From NCBI GenBank assembly GCA_021787335.1, contig JAJYMC010000033.1, positions 1 through 64,000 on the forward strand: 64,000 nucleotides of DNA. Reading direction: 5' to 3'. The DNA comes from Bacillota bacterium (lineage in GTDB: Bacteria > Bacillota > Sulfobacillia > JAJYWN01 > JAJZPE01). Shown here piece after piece: positions 35,402 through 44,467 of this stretch (positions are counted from its first letter, which is position 1; each line of letters opens with the position of its first letter). The position numbers and the translations under genes are program-made. Below the pieces are notes generated by a model that saw only the letters and a program-made list of their open reading frames with translations, was not told where the DNA came from and did not search any database.

Positions 35402-35769
35402 TGGCGCAAACCCTCCCGGAAAAGCCGTTCGATGTCTTCGACCGACAGGTCGAGATGGAGCGCTTCGACCATGAGCTGGTCGACCAGGCGGGCGCAGACC
35501 CGCTCGCGCTCTTCTTTGATGAGGGTGGAGCCTTTCGTGGCGACGAAGGTGCCCCGTCCCTTGACGGTGACGATGGCCCCTTCCTGCTCCAACTCCTGAT
35601 AGGCCTTGGCGACCGTGTTGGGGTTGATGGTCAACCCCGCGGCGACCTCACGGATCGAGGGCAACTGCGCTTCGGGGACCAGGAGCCCGCTGGCCACGGC
35701 GTGCTTGACCTGGTTCACGAGCTGCAGGTAGACCGGGATGCCGGAGGCCGGATCGATGTGGAACCACAA
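35380..35769 (-). CDS. GntR-family regulator, YtrA subfamily
   Basis: 129 aa. The short YtrA form: winged helix with FHIDPASGIPVYLQLVNQVK, LPSIREVAAGLTINPNTVAK and GAIVTVKGRGTFVA, then a short C-terminal helical dimer region rather than a large ligand domain. TTG 35769 is the only start that includes the conserved N-terminus. A 24-base palindrome fills the promoter upstream (35810-35833), so the regulator is expected to repress its own operon. Confidence 0.9.
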   Translation of the reverse strand: MWFHIDPASGIPVYLQLVNQVKHAVASGLLVPEAQLPSIREVAAGLTINPNTVAKAYQELEQEGAIVTVKGRGTFVATKGSTLIKEERERVCARLVDQLMVEALHLDLSVEDIERLFREGLRQWFKVKR

Positions 35770-35809
35770 ACCTGTCAGTCACCACCTGCCGGGTCGTTGG
35801 GTCGGTTCT

Positions 35810-35838
35810 AGTGTACTATATCAGTAATACACTGTCAA
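35810..35838 (-). promoter_or_regulatory. promoter with embedded YtrA-type operator
   Basis: On the minus strand TTGACA (35838-35833), a 17-base spacer and TACACT (35815-35810). The arms AGTGTA (35810-35815) and TACACT (35828-35833) form an inverted repeat that covers the spacer and the -10, matching the AGTGTA-N-TACACT operators of the YtrA subfamily. Binding there would block RNA polymerase. Confidence 0.82.
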
Positions 35839-35883
35839 GAAAAACATACCCCTCGCCTGAGCCTTGGCCAAAGGTGAGGGGTA
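35838..35883 (-). terminator. terminator of the natAB-like operon
   Basis: TACCCCTCGCC (35847-35857) pairs with GGTGAGGGGTA (35873-35883); on the minus strand the stem is followed by TGTTTTTCTT. Its T-tract abuts the -35 of the YtrA promoter. Confidence 0.85.
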
Positions 35884-35891
35884 GGTTCGGT

Positions 35892-37094
35892 TCAGCTCCG
35901 GAAGAGGACGCTCTCGCGCTGGAACAGGCGGCCGGCCAGGCGCAGGGCGATGACCACGTAGATGGCCGAGAAGACCAGCGTGTCACGGATGTGGGCGGGG
36001 TTGACGATGCCCATCACCAGTTCCTTGAAGGCCATCACCCCGTTCATCACCGGGACCATGTAGTACCACGACGGGATGTCGGCCGGCGAGGTGAACTCGG
36101 TGAGGATCCACGGGATGATGACGATGAAGGTGATCGGGGTGAGGTACGTCTGGGCCTCGCGGAAGCCCCGGGCGAACGAGCTGACGGTCAGCTCGATGGC
36201 GGCGAAGAAGGCCGACAGGGTCAGGGCGACCAGAAAGATCAGGCCGACCTGTGCCGCGGTCATGGTGAAGGTGACCTCCTGGCCGGGCTGCAGCGAGACC
36301 GGCGCGACCCGGAAGGCGACGGCGAAGCCGACCAGCGAAATGGCCGCGGCGATGAGTGAACTGACGACGACCACCAGATACTTACCGACAGCCAGCGACA
36401 TACGGGACACGGGGACGGTCAGGAGGGCCTCGAGGGTGCCTCGCTCCTTCTCGCCCGCGGCCACGTCGATGGCCGCGTAGAGTCCGCCGGTGGCCGCCCA
36501 CATGGCCATCAGCATCGGCAGGATCATCCCCAGGAAGGTCGCCCCCATCTGTTCCTTCGGGGCGACGTTCTCGAAGTTCATGGCCAGGGGCGTCAGGATG
36601 GTCGGGTCATACCCCCGGGCCTGCAACCTGGCGGTGACGACGGCCTGCGAGAACATGGTCAGGACGCGGGCCACCTTCTCCTCGACCATCGACGACTTGT
36701 TGTCGGAGGCGTCGAAGGCCACCCGGACCTGGGCCGGCTTCTCCTGGCGGAGGCTGTCCTCGAAGTCGGCCGGGACGTGGATGACGGTCAGGGCCTTGCG
36801 GTCCTTGAGGGCCGTGGCCGGGTCGGCCGCCACCAGGTTGAACTGGCCGCTCGCCTCGAGGTACTGGACCAGGGTGGGCGCCCGCTCGGCGCCGGCGACG
36901 ACGATGTCGGACTTGTTCCGCTGGACGTCCTCGGCCTGTTTGATGGCCGCCCGCGGGCCGATCAGGGTCATCAGCGGGACGATGACGATGGGCAGGATGA
37001 TCATCGCCCACCAGGTCCGCCGGTCGCGGATGGTGTCGCTGAGTTCCTTGGTGAAGACGATCCAGGCGTGGCGCAGGTTGATACCCCGGCTCAT
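35892..37094 (-). CDS. natB: ABC-2 family transporter permease (NatB-like)
   Basis: 400 aa with an N-terminal helix (IILPIVIVPLMTLIGP), a large extracytoplasmic domain (about 50-200) and a C-terminal block of five helices including IAAAISLVGFAVAF. This layout and the motif TVPVSRMSLAVGKYLVV are those of NatB, the permease of a Na+ extruding ABC pump. The ATPase gene natA lies upstream with ATGA overlap. Substrate could equally be a drug or lipid. Confidence 0.82.
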   Translation of the reverse strand: MSRGINLRHAWIVFTKELSDTIRDRRTWWAMIILPIVIVPLMTLIGPRAAIKQAEDVQRNKSDIVVAGAERAPTLVQYLEASGQFNLVAADPATALKDRKALTVIHVPADFEDSLRQEKPAQVRVAFDASDNKSSMVEEKVARVLTMFSQAVVTARLQARGYDPTILTPLAMNFENVAPKEQMGATFLGMILPMLMAMWAATGGLYAAIDVAAGEKERGTLEALLTVPVSRMSLAVGKYLVVVVSSLIAAAISLVGFAVAFRVAPVSLQPGQEVTFTMTAAQVGLIFLVALTLSAFFAAIELTVSSFARGFREAQTYLTPITFIVIIPWILTEFTSPADIPSWYYMVPVMNGVMAFKELVMGIVNPAHIRDTLVFSAIYVVIALRLAGRLFQRESVLFRS

Positions 37095-37810
37095 TGGTTC
37101 TGCCCCCCGATCAAGCGGAGGAAGACGTCCTCGAAGCGCTCCCGTTTGGCCTTCAGCTCGTCCATGGTCCCGGCGGCGATGAGCGCGCCGCGGTGGATGA
37201 TGGCCACGCGGTCGCAGAGCTTCTCGACCTCGCTCATGATGTGGCTGGAGAAGATGATCGTCTTGCCCTCCCGCTTGGCCCGGAGGATGAACTCGTCGAC
37301 GGCGTGGATGGCCGTGACGTCCAGGCCGGCGGTGGGCTCATCGAGGAACATCACCGGCGGGTCGTGGACCAGCGCCCGAGCGATACAGACCTTCTGCTTC
37401 ATGCCCTTGGAGAACTTGCCGACCCGGCGGTCGGCGAACTCCTTCATGTCGAGCCAGGAGAAGGCATTCTCGATCCGTTCGCGGATGGCCGTCTCAGTCA
37501 GGCCGTGCAGCCGTCCGAAGTAGGCCACGTTCTCCCTGGCCGTCAATCGGTCGTAGAGCCCCGCGTCGGAGGAGACGAAGCCGATGGAAGCCCGCACCTT
37601 CTGGGCCTCGCGGGTCACGGAAAAGCCGTTGACGACGGCGTCGCCCGAGGTCGGGCTGAGCACCGTCGCCAGGATGCGGAGGGTGGTCGTCTTCCCCGCC
37701 CCGTTCTCCCCGAGGAGTCCGAAGATCTCCCCGGGGCGGGCTTCGAAGCTGATCCGGTCCACCGCGGTCAAGTTATTGAAGCGTTTGGTCAGTTCCTTGA
37801 CTTCGACCAT
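37091..37810 (-). CDS. natA: ABC transporter ATP-binding protein (NatA-like)
   Basis: 239 aa. Walker A GENGAGKTTTLRILATVL, Q-loop IGFVSSDAGLYDRLTARENV, signature KFSKGMKQKVCIARALV, Walker B VMFLDEPTAGLDV, SSHIMSEVEKL. The start ATG has AGGAG upstream. NatA pairs with NatB in one operon that begins further up with the PspC and LiaF-like genes. Confidence 0.88.
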   Translation of the reverse strand: MVEVKELTKRFNNLTAVDRISFEARPGEIFGLLGENGAGKTTTLRILATVLSPTSGDAVVNGFSVTREAQKVRASIGFVSSDAGLYDRLTARENVAYFGRLHGLTETAIRERIENAFSWLDMKEFADRRVGKFSKGMKQKVCIARALVHDPPVMFLDEPTAGLDVTAIHAVDEFILRAKREGKTIIFSSHIMSEVEKLCDRVAIIHRGALIAAGTMDELKAKRERFEDVFLRLIGGQNQ

Positions 37811-37850
37811 CGATTTCTCCTGGCGGGCCAGTCTTGGCTACCGGTGCGCT

Positions 37851-38795
37851 TCAGCGAGGCTCCAAGTCGAAACTCCCGACGCCGCCGCTGTAGTCGATGT
37901 CGATCCTGGTCGCCGAGGTATCGTAATTCGGCGAGGTGTAGGTTCGCCCCTGCTTGCTGTAACCAAGGGTCCCCAGGTTGCTGCTGCCGATGCCGGTGCT
38001 GACGGTCACCCGCACCCCGGCGTTTTGGGGCACCTCGACCGTCGTCGATGCGGCCCCGGCCCTGAGCTGAACGGTCACCCGGGGCGACTTGTCGCCAAGG
38101 ACGATGGTCGTCGCCGCGGCCCCGGCGTTGTAGTGCAGCGATTCGAGCTTGTAGGCGCTGAGGTCGAGGTGGACATCCCCGGCGCCGATGTTGGCGGTCA
38201 GGTCCAGGGGCACCTGATCGGTCAGTTTGAACGTCCAGGTCTGGTTGGTTATCCCGCCGATGCCGCCGAAGCTGCGTAGGGACGACTGCCTGATGGTGAC
38301 CTGGCCGCCGTCGCCCACGATCTCGGGGCGAAGCGACTCGGGCCAATTGCGCTGGTCGAAACGGGCTTCGGCGAGGGCCGTCGAGGCCCCTCCGACCTCG
38401 AGTCGGCCGGCCGTCATCTCGATCCGGACCGCCCCGCGCGTGGCCCCGGCCGGCAGCGGCTGGCTCTTCTCGATGACCTCGGTGAACCGCGGCCCGCCCA
38501 AAGAGCCCCCGTATCCAAAGTAGAAGTGCCCATCGGCATCCCGGCCGAACCCGAGGTTCACGCCGACGATGATCACCAGGGCCACGAGAATGAGCGCTCC
38601 GAGGCCGATGTAACTGCGGCCGAAGAAGATGATGTTGAGCCCGCCGAGGATCAGGAGCAGCGGCCAGAGCTTGATGATGGCCGTCCACAGGTCCCAGCGG
38701 ATGTAGCCCAGGCTGTGCAACAGGAGGAGGACGCCGACGGCTACGACCAAAAGGCCGTTGACGACGCCTCCGACATAGCGGCGATAGTCTTTCAT
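37851..38795 (-). CDS. LiaF-like membrane protein with toastrack (DUF2154-type) domain
   Basis: 314 aa. Three or four N-terminal helices (from about 8, VVNGLLVVAVGVLLLLHSLG, to about 80) precede a beta-rich soluble domain. The helices include LWPLLLILGGLNII, typical of the LiaI/LiaF-like family; the C-terminal domain has repeated GAGxVxLDLS and GVGSFDLEPR strands of the toastrack fold. LiaF proteins restrain the LiaRS stress system. It starts with ATGA overlap on the PspC gene; no liaRS is in the window. Confidence 0.8.
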   Translation of the reverse strand: MKDYRRYVGGVVNGLLVVAVGVLLLLHSLGYIRWDLWTAIIKLWPLLLILGGLNIIFFGRSYIGLGALILVALVIIVGVNLGFGRDADGHFYFGYGGSLGGPRFTEVIEKSQPLPAGATRGAVRIEMTAGRLEVGGASTALAEARFDQRNWPESLRPEIVGDGGQVTIRQSSLRSFGGIGGITNQTWTFKLTDQVPLDLTANIGAGDVHLDLSAYKLESLHYNAGAAATTIVLGDKSPRVTVQLRAGAASTTVEVPQNAGVRVTVSTGIGSSNLGTLGYSKQGRTYTSPNYDTSATRIDIDYSGGVGSFDLEPR

Positions 38796-39259
38796 CGATG
38801 GTCTCCCCGCGTGGCGTTGTAGAGGATGTACACGCCGAACGCAACCAGGATCAAGGGCCAGAAGAGGCCCCAGGTGAACCAGGGGATGAAGTTGCGCAGC
38901 AGGAATAACAACCCCAGGCCGAGGAGCACCCAGCCGAAGATGGAGGCCGTGCCGGCCGGGGTGCAGTCCGGGCGCGCGTGCTCCGCGCCTGTCGCCGGAT
39001 GGCCGCCCGTGGGCGTGCCGCTTCCGGCGGCCCCGCCGTTCTCGGCCGTCCGGCCGTTCGGCTCAGGGACATACCCGTATGGCTCTTCCGGGATGATCAG
39101 GGCGGCGACGATGTAGGCGATCAGGCCGCTGCCGCCGGCGAAGATGGCGACCACCCAGATGAGCCGGATCAGGGTCACGTCGACGTTGAAGTAGTCGGCG
39201 ATGCCGCCGGCCACACCGGCGATGACCCGCTCATGGCGTGAACGGTAGAGTCTTCTCAT
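38792..39259 (-). CDS. PspC-domain protein with LiaI-like C-terminal helices
   Basis: 155 aa. The first 60 residues are a PspC domain (RRLYRSRHERVIAGVAGGIAD ending at a membrane helix IRLIWVVAIFAGGSGLIAYI). A Gly/Pro/Thr-rich linker is followed by two helices (GWVLLGLGLLFLLRNF and the FWPLILVAFG segment). AAGGAGAG precedes ATG 39259. PspC proteins monitor inner-membrane stress. Confidence 0.88.
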   Translation of the reverse strand: MRRLYRSRHERVIAGVAGGIADYFNVDVTLIRLIWVVAIFAGGSGLIAYIVAALIIPEEPYGYVPEPNGRTAENGGAAGSGTPTGGHPATGAEHARPDCTPAGTASIFGWVLLGLGLLFLLRNFIPWFTWGLFWPLILVAFGVYILYNATRGDHR

Positions 39260-39262
39260 GTC

Positions 39263-39472
39263 TCAACTCTCCTTACTGGGGTCGTAGTCAGGGGGTGCCT
39301 CGGGGACGATAAAGATGGCGATGATGTAGGCCAGGAGCCCCGCCCCGCCGGACAGGCCGAGGAGCACCCAGAGCACCCTGACGAGGGTGACATCGACCCG
39401 GAAGTACTCGGCGAGGCCGCCGCAGACGCCGGCGATCATCCGCTCATGTCTTGAACGATACAGTCTACGCAT
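39263..39472 (-). CDS. minimal PspC-domain protein
   Basis: 69 aa from ATG 39472 (AAGGAGAG nine bases upstream; TTG 39481 is the alternative). It is almost only a PspC domain and nearly repeats the N-terminus of the next gene (RRLYRSRHER-IAGVCGG), so the two arose by duplication. It would insert one hydrophobic helix (LWVLLGLSGGAGLLAYIIA). Confidence 0.88.
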   Translation of the reverse strand: MRRLYRSRHERMIAGVCGGLAEYFRVDVTLVRVLWVLLGLSGGAGLLAYIIAIFIVPEAPPDYDPSKES

Positions 39473-39496
39473 CTCGATCAACTCTCCTTCCCAACC

Positions 39497-40645
39497 TCAA
39501 CGCGTCGTCCGGCCCATGATGAAGAGTCTGGCGACCCGTTCAGCGGCGGCGGTGATGAGGGCGGCCGCCTCGCCCATGGCCTGTTCGAGGGACATCGGGC
39601 CGGTCACGACCGGCAGGACCACCGTCCGACCGACCGCCTCCAGCCCCTCCGCGCCCGGGCCGACCGAACCGGCCAAGACCACTGTCGGTCGCCCGGCCTC
39701 GGCCGCCGCCCGGGCCACGCCGTAGGGTCCCTTGCCCCGCAGGGTCTGGCCATCGACCCGACCCTCGCCGGTGAAGACCAGGTCGGCCCAGGCCAGCTGG
39801 TCGCGGAAGCGGACGAGGTCGAGGAGGAGGTCGATGCCTGGCGTCAGCCGCGCCCCGAGGAAGGTCATCAGCCCGGCCCCGAGGCCGCCCGCGGCGCCGG
39901 CCCCCGGTCGCTCGGAGACGTCCCGCCCGAGGTCGCGGGCGAGGACCTGCCCATAGTGGGCGAGGGCCCGGTCGAGGATGGCGACCATCTCCGGGGTGGC
40001 GCCCTTCTGGGGGCCGAAGACGGCCGCGGCGCCGTTGGGCCCGCAGAGCGGGTTGTCGACGTCGGAGGCCACCGTGAACTCGACCCCGGTGACGGTGCGG
40101 GCGAGGTCGCCGGTCTCGATCCGGTCCAGCCGGGCCAGGGACGCGCCGCCCGGCGGGAGTTCGCGGCCGTCAGGGTCGAGGAGCCGGGCCCCAAGGGCCT
40201 GAGCCAGTCCGGCCCCGCCGTCCACGGTGGCGCTGCCGCCGATGCCGACGATGATCTTCCGGCACCCGAGGTCGATGGCCGCGCGGATGAGTTCGCCGGT
40301 CCCGCGGGTGGTCGCCCGCAGTGGGTCACGGCGCTCGGCCGGCACGAGGACCAGCCCGCTGGCCGCGGCCATCTCGATGACCGCCGTCTCGCCGTCGGGG
40401 AGGACCGCGAAGGTCGCCTCGACCTTTTCCCCAAGCGGGCCGGTGACTTTCCGGGCCACCGCCGTCCCACCCAGCGCGGCCAGGAAGGCGCGGACGGTGC
40501 CGTCGCCGCCGTCGGCCAGCGGGATGGACCGGCACTCGGCGCCCGGGTCCACCCGCCTGACCCCCACCGCGATGGCCTCGGCCACTTCGGCGGCCTGGAG
40601 GCTGCCCTTGAAGGCGTTGGGGGCGGCGATGATGTGCAGGCTCAC
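39497..40645 (-). CDS. glxK: glycerate 2-kinase (GlxK/GarK family)
   Basis: 382 aa from GTG 40645, which overlaps the pfkB-like stop codon; the longer frame upstream is shadow. The family pattern is clear: IAAPNAFKGSLQAAEVAEAI, SIPLADGGDGTVRAFLAALGG, IGIGGSATVDGG-type motif (IVGIGGSATVDGGAGLAQA), NPLCGPNGAAAVFGPQKGA, and FTGEGRVDGQTLRGKGPYGVA. It phosphorylates glycerate at C2 to enter glycolysis. It sits at the end of a sugar-kinase block and just upstream of the PspC genes. Confidence 0.93.
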   Translation of the reverse strand: MSLHIIAAPNAFKGSLQAAEVAEAIAVGVRRVDPGAECRSIPLADGGDGTVRAFLAALGGTAVARKVTGPLGEKVEATFAVLPDGETAVIEMAAASGLVLVPAERRDPLRATTRGTGELIRAAIDLGCRKIIVGIGGSATVDGGAGLAQALGARLLDPDGRELPPGGASLARLDRIETGDLARTVTGVEFTVASDVDNPLCGPNGAAAVFGPQKGATPEMVAILDRALAHYGQVLARDLGRDVSERPGAGAAGGLGAGLMTFLGARLTPGIDLLLDLVRFRDQLAWADLVFTGEGRVDGQTLRGKGPYGVARAAAEAGRPTVVLAGSVGPGAEGLEAVGRTVVLPVVTGPMSLEQAMGEAAALITAAAERVARLFIMGRTTR

Positions 40646-41643
40646 GCGACCTTCACTCCTTCGCGCAGATGGGCCGCGTCGGCCTTGCGAATGGTGGCCG
40701 CGGTGAGGGTCAACGCGTTGGCCGCGCCGCAGGCGGTGGCCGTCTTCAGGGCTTCGATCACGTCGCGCCCGGTGGACAGCTCGCCGACCAGCCCGCCCAA
40801 AAAGGCGTCCCCCGATCCGACCGTGCTGACCACGGGAGAGGCGGCCGGTGGCTTGACGAAGCAGGAGATGATGGTCGGGTCCACACCGGCTTGCTCGAGG
40901 CGGCCGACGGCCGCGGCTCCCTCGCGTCCGGCCGTGACCACCGCCAGCTGGCACCCTGATGCGGCCCGCAGGCTTTCGGCGAGAGTCAACGCGTCGGCCC
41001 TTCGCTCGTTCATCCCGAGCGCCTCGGCGGCCTCGGAGACGTTGACCTTGATCACCGCCGGGCGGGCTTTGAGGCCGAGCCTGAGGGCTTCCCCGGAGGC
41101 GTCGAGGGCGGCGTTGAAGCCGTATGAACGGGCCGCGTGGATGAGTTCAGCGTAGAACCCGCTCGGGACCCCCGGGGGGAGGCTGCCGGCCAGGAGGAGA
41201 TAGGGACCCGAGAGAGGGGCATCCGGGACACCGGTCCCGACGGCCCCCGCCGCGTATTCGCCCATCACTCCGCCCAGCTTCTGCTTGAGGCGCAGGAGTT
41301 CCCCTGAAGCGATGGGCGCTCCTGGTTCGAGGACCTGGGTCAGGGCGTCGGCCACCGGGTCGATCAGGGCCAGGCAGGTCCGGGATTCCTCGGCCGTCCA
41401 GACGAACTCGGTGACGACCCCCAGTTCCTCGAGACCACGGTGGATGGTCGCTCCGCGCGAACCGCCGGCGAACCCGGAGGCGACCACATGGTATCCCAGC
41501 TCTCGCAGGACCCTGGCGACGTTGTTGCCCTTGCCGCCCGGGACGGTGGCTTTCTCCTTGACCCGGTTGATCCCGTCGACGATGAGCCCCGGTACGATGT
41601 AGGCGGTGTCCAGTGAACTGTTGACGCTGACGGTGAGCAGCAA
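40642..41643 (-). CDS. PfkB-family sugar (phospho)kinase, 1-phosphofructokinase-like
   Basis: 333 aa from TTG 41643, eight bases after GGGGAG; a GTG at 41676 would add 11 residues without a ribosome site. The 1-phosphofructokinase/tagatose-6-P kinase subgroup is indicated by TVSVNSSLDTAYIVPGL, PGGKGNNVARVLRELG and the anion-hole motif TVGSGDAFLGGLVG with the catalytic Asp. The sugar is not certain. It overlaps glxK. Confidence 0.85.
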   Translation of the reverse strand: MLLTVSVNSSLDTAYIVPGLIVDGINRVKEKATVPGGKGNNVARVLRELGYHVVASGFAGGSRGATIHRGLEELGVVTEFVWTAEESRTCLALIDPVADALTQVLEPGAPIASGELLRLKQKLGGVMGEYAAGAVGTGVPDAPLSGPYLLLAGSLPPGVPSGFYAELIHAARSYGFNAALDASGEALRLGLKARPAVIKVNVSEAAEALGMNERRADALTLAESLRAASGCQLAVVTAGREGAAAVGRLEQAGVDPTIISCFVKPPAASPVVSTVGSGDAFLGGLVGELSTGRDVIEALKTATACGAANALTLTAATIRKADAAHLREGVKVA

Positions 41644-41702
41644 TTTCCCGTCTCCCCTTCTTATAACTTGGATCACCCGGTCAGAGTTTCACGATTTCAG
41701 AG

Positions 41703-42212
41703 TCATGGGTTCGGGCCCGCCCCGCCGGTCAGCGGCGCCAAGACGGCCCGGGTCAGCCGGCCCCGCTGGTCGTAGAAGAACTCCCCGGCGAAGTCGGGCG
41801 ACGCCGGGTCGAAGAGCCGCTCCAGATACAAAGGCACATCCTCGGGCCATTCGAGGCGACGGGCCTCGGTCCAGGGAACCCAGGTCAACCAGCCCTCCCC
41901 GGACGGGGATTCCCAGGCCGGGTCCAGGTCGCCCGCGTCCTCGGCCGTGAAGACGCATATCTCTTCGACCGTCCCCGGGTCGCCGTCCCAGCCGTTGAGG
42001 ACCAGCGCGGCCCGCGCCCTGACGGCGCCCAGGGTCAGCCCGGTCTCCTCGAGGACCTCGCGGCGACAGGCCTCTTCCGTCGTCTCACCGCTCTCGATCC
42101 CGCCGCCCGGAGCGTTCCAGCGGCCGCGGTCGGGCGCGCGGCGCCGCTTGATGAGGAGCACGGCCGGGGGCTCTGCCGCCCGGATGAAGCAGACCACGGA
42201 CCGACGAAGCAT
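41703..42212 (-). CDS. Nudix hydrolase
   Basis: 169 aa from ATG 42212 (GTGGTGA upstream). The Nudix box is intact: [20 protein letters not shown] followed by ETGL, matching G-x5-E-x7-R-E-U-x-E-E-x-G-U. It hydrolyses a nucleoside diphosphate linked to another group; 8-oxo-dGTP type clean-up or nucleotide-sugar hydrolysis are possible. It stands between the ROK kinase and pfkB-like genes. Confidence 0.9.
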   Translation of the reverse strand: MLRRSVVCFIRAAEPPAVLLIKRRRAPDRGRWNAPGGGIESGETTEEACRREVLEETGLTLGAVRARAALVLNGWDGDPGTVEEICVFTAEDAGDLDPAWESPSGEGWLTWVPWTEARRLEWPEDVPLYLERLFDPASPDFAGEFFYDQRGRLTRAVLAPLTGGAGPNP

Positions 42213-42241
42213 CCTATTCACCACTTCACCACCCACATGAG

Positions 42242-42270
42242 AAAAGGCCGTCGACCCTAGGCCGGCGGCC
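42242..42270 (-). terminator. terminator after the ROK kinase gene
   Basis: GGCCGTCG (42246-42253) pairs with CGGCGGCC (one G-T pair, ending 42270); on the minus strand it is followed by TTTTCTC. It lies between the ROK gene stop and the Nudix start. Confidence 0.7.
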
Positions 42271-42288
42271 TCGATACTCGCGGTCAGC

Positions 42289-43335
42289 CTAGACGGCTGA
42301 CGGACCGGCTTCGCCCAGCCGCTCCAGGACCAGCGCCGCGGCCCCGATGACCCCGGCGTCCTCGCCGAGGCGGGCCGGGACGACCCTGGCCGTCGCCGCC
42401 TGGACCTTCATCGCCCGCTGCCCGACGACCCGCCGCATGGGCGCCAGCAACAGTTCGCCGGCCTGGGCCACACCGCCGCCGATGATGACCAGCTCTGGGT
42501 TGACCAGGTTGATGTAGTTGGCGATGCCGATGCCCAGATAGAGCGCCGCCAGCTCGATTATCTCCCAGGCCACCGGGTCTCCCTGGCGGGCCGCCTGGGT
42601 GACCACCGCGGCATCGAGGCGGTCGGGCTGGCCGCCGACCATGGCCAGCATCACCGTTTCGACGCCCTTCTCGATGGCCTCGCGGGCGCGCCGGGCGATG
42701 GCTGGTCCGGCCGCGAGGGCTTCGAGGCAGCCGTGGTTACCGCAATTGCAGCGGGGGCCGTCCTTCTCGATGGTCATGTGCCCGATCTCGCCGGCGCTCT
42801 CCGTGGCTCCCCGGACGAGTTGCCCGTCGATCATCAGCCCCGAGCCGATGCCCGTGCCGATGGTCAGGCAGATCAGGTTGGCCACCCCGCGCCCGGCGCC
42901 GTACCAGGCTTCCGCCAGCGTGGCGCAGCGGACGTCGTTGTCCATGAAGGTCGGCAGGTTGAACTCGCGTTCGATGGGCCGGACCACCTGGACGTTGTGC
43001 CAGAAGAGGTTGGGCGAGAAGATGGACAGGCCCCGGGACGAGTCGATGAGGCCCGGGATGCCGAGGCCGATTCCGGCCAGCTCGCGACGGGTCACGCCGC
43101 TGACCGAGATGACCTCCCGCAGGAGCTCGACGATGCCGGCGATGATCCCGTCGGGACCGGCCTCGACGGCCGTCGGGGCTTTCCGGCGCTGGAGGATGCG
43201 GCCGGCCTGGTCGACCAGGGCGGCCGAGATGTGGCTTCCCCCCAGGTCGACGCCCAGGAGCAGCGAGGCCTGTCCGACGCCGCGCACCGGTAACTGCTCG
43301 GTGACCGCCCGGACGGCGGTGCCGTTGACCGCCAT
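42289..43335 (-). CDS. ROK-family glucokinase
   Basis: 348 aa from ATG 43335 (GGGGGGAAGG upstream; ATG 43362 possible). N-terminal phosphate motif [15 protein letters not shown], catalytic Asp in [12 protein letters not shown], and the ROK zinc motif [21 protein letters not shown] kinases with this zinc site act on glucose or N-acetylated hexosamines. Operon context with Pgi/Pmi and HAD phosphatase supports a cytosolic hexokinase; there is no HTH, so it is not a ROK repressor. Confidence 0.92.
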   Translation of the reverse strand: MAVNGTAVRAVTEQLPVRGVGQASLLLGVDLGGSHISAALVDQAGRILQRRKAPTAVEAGPDGIIAGIVELLREVISVSGVTRRELAGIGLGIPGLIDSSRGLSIFSPNLFWHNVQVVRPIEREFNLPTFMDNDVRCATLAEAWYGAGRGVANLICLTIGTGIGSGLMIDGQLVRGATESAGEIGHMTIEKDGPRCNCGNHGCLEALAAGPAIARRAREAIEKGVETVMLAMVGGQPDRLDAAVVTQAARQGDPVAWEIIELAALYLGIGIANYINLVNPELVIIGGGVAQAGELLLAPMRRVVGQRAMKVQAATARVVPARLGEDAGVIGAAALVLERLGEAGPSAV

Positions 43336-43378
43336 GCCCGCCTTCCCCCCCCGCAGTGACATCTTTCTGCAGGGTTCG

Positions 43379-44467
43379 CTACTTTCCAGACATTTCCCTC
43401 TTGAAGAGGTCGATTATTTGGACCGGCGTGGGGTCGTGGCCCAGGGCCAGCGCGAGGTACACGGTCACGTAATCGAGCAGGTAGACGAGGGACATCAGGC
43501 GGGCCAGGCGCCCTTCGCCACGGGCCCAGACCTCGGCGCAGAACCCGGCCCGAGGTTCGAGGACCGACCGAGTGACCTCCATCCGCCGCCGGACCTTCTC
43601 TGTCTCGTCCTGGTCGCGTAGGAGGAGGAGGCCCAGGTCGCGGGTCACCTCGAGGGGCGAGTCCCAGCCGACTATCTCGTCGTGGTGCAGGGCCGGGACC
43701 GCGTTGGCCAGCGAGAGCAGCTTGGCGTTCTCGGCGAACTGGCGCTTGGCGCGGGCGGCCACGGCCTCGCTGAACTCGCTGCGCCCATAGACCACCGGCA
43801 TCTTGCCGACCAGCCCGGCCGCGATCAGCTTGGCCTCGTTGGCGACGGTCGGGGCGTCGGGGCCGATGGTCGACCGCATGGCCGCCATGACCTCGACCGC
43901 CTCCTGGATCTGCCGGCCTTTTGGTCCCACCAGGCCGAGTTGTTCGATGACGGACAGGACGGGGACCATCAGGTAGCCCAGGGCGACGCGGGGCATCAGG
44001 CCGCCCGGCACCTCGAGGACGGAGGTGCCCTCGCGGTGGCACCATTCCTTGAGCTGCCCGCCGGAGGTGACGGCGACGACGCGCGCCCGGCGGTCGACCG
44101 CCTGCTGATAGGCGCTCAGGGTCTCCTCGGTGTTGCCCGAATGGGTGACGACGAAGACCAGCGTCCGGTCATCGACGAAGCGCGGCAGGTTGTACCCCTG
44201 GTGGACGAGGAAGGGCAGACGAAAGTCATTGAAGAGATAGGCGGCGATGAGGTTGCCCGCGGCGGCCGAACCCCCGCCCGTCCCCAGGAGGAGCACCTCG
44301 TCGAGTTCGCGGAGCAGGAGCTTGGCGTCGAACCCGGGGTTGAAGTCGATGGCCAGGCGACGCCCCTCTTCGAACTGCTCGGGGTAGGTCCACAGGATCC
44401 TCAGCATCCCGCCCGCGTCAAGGGCGCCCATGGCCTCGCGGTCGTCGAGGACGGTCTTGTCGCTCAT
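43379..44467 (-). CDS. bifunctional phosphoglucose/phosphomannose isomerase
   Basis: 362 aa with two SIS domains. Family motifs: LLLGTGGGSAAAGNLIAAYL, FVVTHSGNTEETLSAYQQA, ALGYLMVPVLSVIEQLGLV and the C-terminal VYLALALGHDPTPVQIIDLF with the catalytic His. It interconverts glucose-, mannose- and fructose-6-phosphates. The start ATG overlaps the HAD gene stop (ATGA). It is the second, unrelated phosphoglucose isomerase of the window (the other is the cupin type). Confidence 0.92.
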   Translation of the reverse strand: MSDKTVLDDREAMGALDAGGMLRILWTYPEQFEEGRRLAIDFNPGFDAKLLLRELDEVLLLGTGGGSAAAGNLIAAYLFNDFRLPFLVHQGYNLPRFVDDRTLVFVVTHSGNTEETLSAYQQAVDRRARVVAVTSGGQLKEWCHREGTSVLEVPGGLMPRVALGYLMVPVLSVIEQLGLVGPKGRQIQEAVEVMAAMRSTIGPDAPTVANEAKLIAAGLVGKMPVVYGRSEFSEAVAARAKRQFAENAKLLSLANAVPALHHDEIVGWDSPLEVTRDLGLLLLRDQDETEKVRRRMEVTRSVLEPRAGFCAEVWARGEGRLARLMSLVYLLDYVTVYLALALGHDPTPVQIIDLFKREMSGK

